Source: CAIKHN01 sp964394565
GTDB taxonomy: Bacteria > Patescibacteriota > Patescibacteriia > UBA9934
DNA length: 64,000 nt
Direction: 5' to 3'
NCBI GenBank assembly: GCA_964394565.1
Contig: CAYMYA010000001.1
Span: forward strand, 1 to 64,000
Of the stretch, positions 58,387-64,000 are shown piece by piece. Position numbers and translations under genes: made by a program. Under the pieces are notes generated by a model. The model worked only from the letters and a program-made list of their open reading frames with translations, was not told the origin of the DNA and did no database searches. Each line of letters begins with the position of its first letter. Positions within the stretch are counted from its first letter, which is position 1.

Positions 58387-59439
58387 TTATCGGCGACGCT
58401 CAGCACCCGTTGCAGGAAGCATCACGTCGTGTAAAAGCCCCTCGTCGCCGAGCAAAATTCCGCACCCGCGCACAACCGCAGTTTGCGGATCTTCAGCAAG
58501 GTGCACAGGAATATCCGTTTCTTTTGCAATTGAGCGCTCAAGACCACGCAGCAAACTTCCTCCGCCAACGAGCGTAATACCGCGCTCATAAATGTCTGCG
58601 ACCAGTTCGGGAGGCGTGAGCTCAATCGTAGATTTAATATTTTCGATAATCGTACGCACTGACCGCGCAATGGCTTCACGAATTTGCGTATCTGTCACAG
58701 TTACTTCTTTTGGCAAGCCAGTGATCAAATCTCTTCCACGCATGGTCATACGCAAGTTGTCTCCTAAATCCAACGTGCTCCCGATTCTACATTTCACTTC
58801 CTCCGCAACACGTTCACCAAGTAAGAGATTAAAAACATCGCGCGCATATTGCAAAACATTTTTCGTCATTTCATCACCAGCAATGGTGAGCGATTTCCAT
58901 GTCACAATCCCAGAAAGCGAAATAACGGCAATTTCCGTGGTGCCTCCACCGATATCTACCACCATGTTTCCGAGAGAGTCTTCAATGGGCAACCCTGCGC
59001 CAACTGCAGCGGCGATGGGTGCTTCAACAAGAATAGCCTGCCGTGCGCCGCCGGAAAGCGCGGCGTCTTCAACTGCTTTGCGTTCAACCTCGGTAATTTC
59101 CATTGGCACACTCATGACGATACGCGGACGCGGCACGAAGGTGAAGGATTGATCGTGAATTTTATCAATGAAATATTTCAACATTTTTTCCGTCACTTCA
59201 AAATCTGAAATCACGCCTTTACTCAATGGCTTGGTAATATGAATATGTGGCGGTGTTTTGCCGAGCATATCCTTCGCAGTTTTCCCTACTGCGAGAATAT
59301 GATTGGTTCGCGTATTGATCGCAACCACCGACGGCTCGTTCATGACAATCCCTTTTTCTCGCACAAAAACGCGCGTTGTTGACGTGCCTAAATCTATCCC
59401 AAGATCTTCCGAAAACTTCCCAAAAAACCGATCAAACAT
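58387..59439 (-). CDS. mreB: Rod shape-determining protein MreB
   Basis: A 350-residue bacterial actin that positions wall synthesis along the cell side. It shows 'LGIDLGTSTTRVFV' (phosphate 1), 'MVVDIGGGTTEIAVISL' (phosphate 2), 'GITLVGGGSLLRGLE' (adenosine) and the membrane-binding start MFDRFFGKFSEDLG. Length is normal. It starts the elongation operon; a promoter could not be fixed. The ATG at 59439 is chosen over one 21 bases upstream because it begins the family sequence. Confidence 0.96.
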   Translation of the reverse strand: MFDRFFGKFSEDLGIDLGTSTTRVFVREKGIVMNEPSVVAINTRTNHILAVGKTAKDMLGKTPPHIHITKPLSKGVISDFEVTEKMLKYFIDKIHDQSFTFVPRPRIVMSVPMEITEVERKAVEDAALSGGARQAILVEAPIAAAVGAGLPIEDSLGNMVVDIGGGTTEIAVISLSGIVTWKSLTIAGDEMTKNVLQYARDVFNLLLGERVAEEVKCRIGSTLDLGDNLRMTMRGRDLITGLPKEVTVTDTQIREAIARSVRTIIENIKSTIELTPPELVADIYERGITLVGGGSLLRGLERSIAKETDIPVHLAEDPQTAVVRGCGILLGDEGLLHDVMLPATGAERRR

Positions 59440-59523
59440 AGCACGGGCATGTTCCCACACCGCGCCATTTCAAACCACACGTCTATCCACACCAATGGGT
59501 ACGCTATCGTGAGACGACAGGGT

Positions 59524-59913
59524 TTAAATTTCCCGTGCTCCCGCGGTCATACTGAGAAACAGTGCCTCAACAAGTGCTGCAAGCACGACAAGAATCAGCA
59601 TCGTTCCTAAAGAAAACAACTCCTGAGCGAGCAAGATGAGCGACGTCATACACAATAAGGCAAGCACAATGCCCTGACGTAATGAACGTGCCACAGCCTG
59701 ATCGATGGGCTTTTCAGGCGCTCTCCAGGCACGAAACACTGTGCCCGCCATGGTGCACACACCAGCGACGCCAGCACCAAGAGTGAGATAAAAAACACCA
59801 TACGCCAATAACCCTGCGGTAACAGGGTCGATAGCGAGCATTACAATGCACCAAGACGAAATGCTCATTGCGGTACCCAGTGCGAGTACCACAAGATATT
59901 GTCGAAGCGTCAT
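59524..59913 (-). CDS. Small membrane protein, unknown function
   Basis: A 129-residue protein with four hydrophobic segments (about 5-28, 30-60, 82-104 and 106-122) and one basic loop between helices 2 and 3 ('RAWRAPEKPIDQAVARSLRQG'). It resembles the short four-helix proteins of unknown function common in this group of bacteria. It lies between dciA (17 bases upstream) and mreB. No function can be suggested. Confidence 0.65.
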   Translation of the reverse strand: MTLRQYLVVLALGTAMSISSWCIVMLAIDPVTAGLLAYGVFYLTLGAGVAGVCTMAGTVFRAWRAPEKPIDQAVARSLRQGIVLALLCMTSLILLAQELFSLGTMLILVVLAALVEALFLSMTAGAREI

Positions 59914-59930
59914 ACTGCGAACAGTATACT

Positions 59931-60272
59931 CTAAAATCTGCCACGCTCAATCTGCACTCGTGGTGTGATGGTGTGTACTTCTGCCTCAGGAACCTCTTCT
60001 CCTAATCGGGCAAGAATTTGTGGCGTCATCCCGTCGAGATCATATGATGCCCCCGCATTATCGCATCCAATGACGAGAACGCCATTCGCGTAACTAATGA
60101 CCCGAATATCACGACATAAGACACTATCACCCAGCAATTCATCTAAAATCTCATTCGCACGATCAACAATAATCGCCGCGGTGACTTGCTTCGTCACACC
60201 ATGACGACGTAGCGCACCGTCAAGTAAACTACCAAGTTTTGTCAGCGAAGCACGGCGCTTAGATTTTTGCAT
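59931..60272 (-). CDS. dciA: DciA-like replicative helicase loader (DUF721)
   Basis: A 113-residue protein with the KH-like DUF721/DciA fold: 'KLGSLLDGALRRHGVTKQVTAAIIVDRANEILDELLG' and 'VISYANGVLVIGCDNAGASYDL'. DciA loads the replicative DnaB helicase in the many bacteria without DnaC or DnaI. No Cys or membrane segments of note are present. Its start overlaps the end of the uvrD-recB gene by 14 bases, so it is translated from the same mRNA. The family call is moderately safe because the domain is short. Confidence 0.68.
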   Translation of the reverse strand: MQKSKRRASLTKLGSLLDGALRRHGVTKQVTAAIIVDRANEILDELLGDSVLCRDIRVISYANGVLVIGCDNAGASYDLDGMTPQILARLGEEVPEAEVHTITPRVQIERGRF

Positions 60273-63192
60273 ATGGGCAAATATCTTTAAAATCACAAAA
60301 TTGACATTGCGGACCAGGCGTTGCTTCAAATGTAGAGGTGCGGATACGTTCCATCGTTTCACGAATTTGCAATTTGAGCTTTTCTTTATCTTTATCTGTT
60401 GGCTCAAAACTCACGGCAGTATTGGATTCGATGTAATAGAACGTGAGTTTTTTAACGTGCAGTGGCGGGACAAAACTTTCTTCACCGGCGATAGCGTAAA
60501 GAATTAATTGTCGACGATCATCCCAATCAAGCGTTTTTTTCGGGCTCCCGGTTTTATAATCGATTATTTCTACACCGCCGGGCACAGTATCGATACGGTC
60601 GATGCGCCCCTTTACCAAGACGTCTCCAACTTTCAAGGTAAAGCCTTTTTCTAAATATTTTGGAGACGGAGGGTTTTTTACAAGCATGGCGTAATATTCT
60701 TTCAGATATATCCTGCCACGTTCACGATAATCGTCACGCGTCGCAGAGTCGGGATACCATTCGTCGATCCATGCCGCATCATACATCTCCATGAGGTCAT
60801 GCAATGTCGGCATCGCAACACGTTCAGATGGTGCACCAAAAAGCGACGACTGCATGAGCGCGGTATTCGCAAGAATACGCTCCATGAATCGCTGTAACGT
60901 ATCGTGCACGGATTTTCCAAAGCTCATTTGGTGTTTGCCGTATGATGGAACGCCAATAATATGCGCATATTTATATTGTTGCGGGCAATTCGAGAACGCG
61001 GCAATTTGCGAAAAGCTGATTTTATCAGGAACATGGATGTTTGCATTCCCTGCAGCCGACAGTTTTGCATCACCAACGATATCGTTCATAGCATTCCCGC
61101 GCAAAGGCGCTGTGATCGTTGGAGAATACTCAAGCTCGGTCAGAAAACGTGATATCTTTTTCTTTCGCGCCCCTCCGTAATCTTCTGCGCTCATCAGATA
61201 CACGCCTTCCTTTGCACGTGTAATCGCAACGTAAAACAGCCGACGCTCCTCTGCGATATGATCGTCGAGCGCAACATTCGTCTCAAGTAGCCCTGGTGGA
61301 AAATCTATTGCATGTGAACGCCCGACTGACGGGAATCGCTGTTCGACTAAGTTTACTAAAAAGACATAACGAAATTCCAAACCTTTTGAACCATGTACCG
61401 TCATGACCGAAACAACATCCGGTCCTTCTTCTGGGTTTTGCATTACCGCACCACTTTCTCCAGCTGCACGCTCGGCGTCAAATTCGTCTAAAAATCTCGC
61501 GAGCGTGACGTCGTCATTCGTGACAGAAAATCGCTTCAATCGTGCAAGAAACCGGTTCAGAAGCCGATAAAGCTCCTGTTGTTCGAGCTCAGAAAACGCC
61601 TGACAATCCGCAAGGAGTCCTGTTTCTTTCACGGTTGCCACAAAAAGCTCAATAACAGGAAGACGTTTCGCGCGATCACGTAATGCACCGATAGTGCCAA
61701 CGATATCCAAAATTCGGTTCCGCCCATCCATACTTATTCCAGCGGCATCAGCGTACGAGAGTAAATCAAACAAAGACATCCCCTTGCGTTTTGCATAAAA
61801 CATCAACGCGGCAAGGTCACCCTGCATCAGTCCAAGTCTCGGATGAGAAAGGATACGGTACAGTGATGGGCTATCGTGAGGCGCATGAATGACGCGCAAA
61901 TACGCAAGCGCGTCTAAAATAATCGGTTTTGTATACAATCCAGACATCGCAAGAAATCGATATGGAATTCCGGCGCGCTCGAGCGCTTCGAGAAATGGGT
62001 CTGCATGATCATTGCCACGAACGAGAATCGCCACATCGCTCCATGCCGCTCCCTGGGTATCGTGCAGTGTTGCGATCGTGTGTACCGTTGTTTCTACCTC
62101 TTCTTCAAGCGTTGCGGCATGAATATGGTGTACGAACCCCTCATGCGCAGTGTGAGAACGCAATTGTTTCGATAACCCCTCTGTGATTTCCAGACGATGC
62201 GGATTGTTTCCAGAAATCAAGCTATACGCCAAATCTAAAATCACTTTCCCGCTTCGGTAATTATGTACAAGAACAATCTTTGTCGTCTCCGGATAATCTT
62301 CCCGGAACCGAAGAATATTTGCGAGCGCGGCACCACGGAATTTATAAATTGCCTGATCATCATCACCAACAATCGTGAGATTATTTTTGGGAGCAGCGAG
62401 GAGTCGCACAAGTTCATACTGCACACTATTCGTGTCTTGAAACTCATCGACGACAATATATGAATATTGTTCCCGATATTTCGCAAGAATATTTGGTCGT
62501 GTACGAAAAAGTTCGACGGTGTACGCAAGCAAATCGCCGAAATCGAGCGCGCTTTCCCGAAGCAAGACGTTCTGATATGTCGCGTAGGCCTGTGCAACTT
62601 CCTGATATTTTTCCAGTTCAAGTCGCTCCTCTTCTGGCAGCGCAAGGACGTTCCGTGCATCGCCGTCTGTCGCACGTTCAATCATCTTCTCGACGTATTT
62701 TTTGTATTGATCAGGCGAAATACCTTCATCTTTTGCACGTGAAAAATGCCCGAGTAGTACACGAAAAAATTTTGTCGGGTTCCCACGCGGACGGTAATAC
62801 TCCAATGCGAAATCCGCAATATGCTTTCGCATCATGAGCCATGTATCGACTTCGGAAGCAACAGTAAAATCCTGCGGTATCCCAATGTCCACACCGTGTT
62901 CACGTAATACACGTTCGCAAAAGGCATGAAACGTAGAAATGGAAAGATCAACATACCCAAGCGGCAGAAGCCGATCGACGCGTTCCTCCATTTCATTCGC
63001 CGCTTTATCCGTAAATGTGAGCGCAAGTATACCGTCTGGCGTCACCTTCCCTTCTGCAATGAGCCATGCGATACGTTTGGTAATGACCGTGGTTTTTCCC
63101 GTTCCTGCACCAGCAATAATCATGAGCGGCCCCTCTCCATGGGTTACCGCTTTGACCTGCTCGTCGTTCAGGCCGTCTAAAAGTACATTCAT
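60259..63192 (-). CDS. UvrD/PcrA-type helicase fused to a RecB-type nuclease
   Basis: A 977-residue fusion. The superfamily 1 helicase half has Walker A 'AGAGTGKT' (about residue 27), 'DEFQDTN' (Walker B), 'VGDDDQAIYKFRGA', 'HNYRSG', 'VMTVHGSKGLEF' and 'FYVAITRAKE'. The C-terminal part (about residues 745-977) is a PD-(D/E)XK nuclease: 'GRIDRIDTVPGGVEIIDYKTG' with the catalytic Asp and Lys, plus 'SNCPQQY' and 'CQFCDFKDIC', four cysteines as in the AddB iron-sulfur staple. It probably resects or repairs DNA ends in place of RecBCD/AddAB. Start ATG 63192; the open frame upstream is not part of it. Confidence 0.93.
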   Translation of the reverse strand: MNVLLDGLNDEQVKAVTHGEGPLMIIAGAGTGKTTVITKRIAWLIAEGKVTPDGILALTFTDKAANEMEERVDRLLPLGYVDLSISTFHAFCERVLREHGVDIGIPQDFTVASEVDTWLMMRKHIADFALEYYRPRGNPTKFFRVLLGHFSRAKDEGISPDQYKKYVEKMIERATDGDARNVLALPEEERLELEKYQEVAQAYATYQNVLLRESALDFGDLLAYTVELFRTRPNILAKYREQYSYIVVDEFQDTNSVQYELVRLLAAPKNNLTIVGDDDQAIYKFRGAALANILRFREDYPETTKIVLVHNYRSGKVILDLAYSLISGNNPHRLEITEGLSKQLRSHTAHEGFVHHIHAATLEEEVETTVHTIATLHDTQGAAWSDVAILVRGNDHADPFLEALERAGIPYRFLAMSGLYTKPIILDALAYLRVIHAPHDSPSLYRILSHPRLGLMQGDLAALMFYAKRKGMSLFDLLSYADAAGISMDGRNRILDIVGTIGALRDRAKRLPVIELFVATVKETGLLADCQAFSELEQQELYRLLNRFLARLKRFSVTNDDVTLARFLDEFDAERAAGESGAVMQNPEEGPDVVSVMTVHGSKGLEFRYVFLVNLVEQRFPSVGRSHAIDFPPGLLETNVALDDHIAEERRLFYVAITRAKEGVYLMSAEDYGGARKKKISRFLTELEYSPTITAPLRGNAMNDIVGDAKLSAAGNANIHVPDKISFSQIAAFSNCPQQYKYAHIIGVPSYGKHQMSFGKSVHDTLQRFMERILANTALMQSSLFGAPSERVAMPTLHDLMEMYDAAWIDEWYPDSATRDDYRERGRIYLKEYYAMLVKNPPSPKYLEKGFTLKVGDVLVKGRIDRIDTVPGGVEIIDYKTGSPKKTLDWDDRRQLILYAIAGEESFVPPLHVKKLTFYYIESNTAVSFEPTDKDKEKLKLQIRETMERIRTSTFEATPGPQCQFCDFKDICPYAKI

Positions 63193-63199
63193 GCAAATA

Positions 63200-64000
63200 T
63201 TATAACGTTGAAAGTCCTTGTGCGATGTCAACAAAGAACCGAATGCCATTTTGCGTCCCAATATACCAACTGAGGGCAAACAATGCGCCGCATTGGAGCA
63301 CGACAACGATCGGGGAAATCTTCCACCGCACCGGCAGGAGCACAAGGGCGTCATCGTGCATACTCATACGCAGTGCAAGGACTCGTGCAGCAACAGAGCT
63401 CATCACGACAATCCAGGCACACATCAAGACGGCCGTTGCGATAATATGAAACTGCAATCCGTACCCCATGCCGATCATCATGCTCATAAACATGCCAGAA
63501 ACTGGCATACCTATACTTCCCAAGAGTACAAACACGAGCGCGCCAGCTGTAAGCGGCAGAAGCGAGAACGTATTTCGCAAACCAGAAAACTTCGTCGTTT
63601 TATACGTTGCGTGCAATATTCCGGACAGCGCAAACATCGACGAGCCCAATACCGCAGTTGCGGAAAGATGCATCAGAGCGGGAATCGTGCCTGCAACACC
63701 CATCCCCATAAAGGCAATCAGAATGCCCACATGAAACATCAACAGTTCTGCAAAATATTTCTTGTAATTCTTTTGCCACACCAGTGTTCCGGCAAGCACA
63801 ACAACAGTGAGCACACCGAAAAACAACAATATTCCGCCGGTCCATACCCCGCCGTCAGCAAGCATGCCGTCTACCACGATACGCAGGCGGAGCATACCGT
63901 AGACGCCAAGAATGGTTGTAAGCGGAGCAACGAGCGCAGCAATGGGAGACGGAATTTTGCTGTACAGTTCCGCGAGCCCTGCGTGCATTGGCGCAAGACC
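63200..64000 (-). CDS. Proton-translocating membrane subunit, hydrogenase-4/complex I type (5' end cut)
   Basis: A membrane protein cut by the right edge; the in-frame codons before the ATG at 63988 (Gly-Leu-Ala-Pro) continue the family sequence. 'GLAPMHAGLAELYSKIPSPIAALVA' matches the 'G.APFH.WLPDAH..APSPISALLS' helix of HyfF/NuoL/NuoN/MrpA subunits, and 'YFAELLMFHVGILIAFMGMGVAGTIPALMHLSATAVLGSSMF' matches the following 'LAYSSI' and histidine-rich helices. It would be the C-terminal part of such a proton channel, with about seven or eight helices. A hydrogenase-4 F subunit is the closest match. Its partners lie outside the window. Confidence 0.8.
   Translation of the reverse strand, partial: GLAPMHAGLAELYSKIPSPIAALVAPLTTILGVYGMLRLRIVVDGMLADGGVWTGGILLFFGVLTVVVLAGTLVWQKNYKKYFAELLMFHVGILIAFMGMGVAGTIPALMHLSATAVLGSSMFALSGILHATYKTTKFSGLRNTFSLLPLTAGALVFVLLGSIGMPVSGMFMSMMIGMGYGLQFHIIATAVLMCAWIVVMSSVAARVLALRMSMHDDALVLLPVRWKISPIVVVLQCGALFALSWYIGTQNGIRFFVDIAQGLSTL

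Noticed and set aside
1..64000. Recoding of TGA (as glycine or tryptophan) as in some Patescibacteria lineages
   Set aside because: TGA ends many genes (e.g. the cupin gene, murJ, priA's upstream neighbour) at the expected family lengths, and no in-frame TGA was needed in conserved proteins.
1..64000. CRISPR arrays, insertion sequences, prophage or integrase genes
   Set aside because: No repeat-spacer pattern, transposase, integrase or phage structural gene was seen.

Overview
The window is a dense bacterial segment with almost no gaps. It uses TAA, TAG and TGA as stops, so the standard bacterial code applies. Several features point to the Candidate Phyla Radiation / Patescibacteria, probably a Parcubacteria-related lineage: very tight gene packing, an alanyl-tRNA synthetase without its C-terminal domain, an RNA polymerase alpha subunit without its C-terminal domain, a PriA with ruined ATPase motifs, a UvrD-RecB fusion helicase, a DciA-like loader, and many short membrane proteins of unknown function. 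This placement is inferred from gene content; no marker tree was possible. No CRISPR array, insertion sequence, integrase or rRNA was found. One tRNA gene (Arg, CCG) is present.

Layout. 0.2-2.5 kb: a large unknown protein with repeated helix-turn-helix modules. 2.6-12.4 kb: mixed housekeeping genes (rhodanese, cupin, RimK-like ligase, Dus, beta-CASP nuclease, an odd MutY, a thioredoxin-like protein, Era, RumA). 12.5-21.6 kb: a mostly + strand run with a SpoU methylase, tRNA-Arg, a glycosyltransferase, PduL, a calcium-repeat/PKD surface protein, MurJ, a SanA-like protein and a MacAB-type exporter. 21.7-23.6 kb: alaS, followed by a GC-rich, hairpin-rich stretch without a credible gene. 24.0-27.9 kb: the infA-rpmJ-rpsM-rpsK-rpsD-rpoA-rplQ-rplM-rpsI operon. 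27.9-29.6 kb: a small accessory islet with a Doc-type Fic module and unknown genes. 29.6-34.4 kb: a surface-glycan cluster (flippase, fused glycosyltransferase, O-antigen-ligase-like protein). 34.4-39.8 kb on the minus strand: fmt-def-priA, a LigB/MEMO-like protein and a secreted lysozyme-like protein. 39.9-47.5 kb: ppa, a tiny Cys-rich membrane protein, clpB under a CIRCE operator, a WecG-type transferase, gltX and an EnvC-like M23 protein. 48.0-54.1 kb on the minus strand: greA-lysS-(nucleotidyltransferase)-serS-alr-ftsQ-bcp. 54.4-64 kb on the minus strand: a methyltransferase, then mreBCD-mrdA, dciA, uvrD-recB and the cut end of a hydrogenase-4/complex-I-type proton-pump subunit.

Together the genes describe a walled, rod-capable cell (MreBCD, PBP2, MurJ, FtsQ, Alr, M23 hydrolase) with a decorated surface and full translation machinery. 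Many promoter-like boxes sit only 6-15 bases before a start codon, which suggests leaderless transcripts.

The observations most worth a second look are a palindromic repeat apparently inserted in frame into a MutY that has lost two cluster cysteines, with a second copy 20 kb away; the GC-rich structured stretch after alaS; the tail-less RpoA; the inactive-looking PriA; and the Doc islet with an unfamiliar partner.
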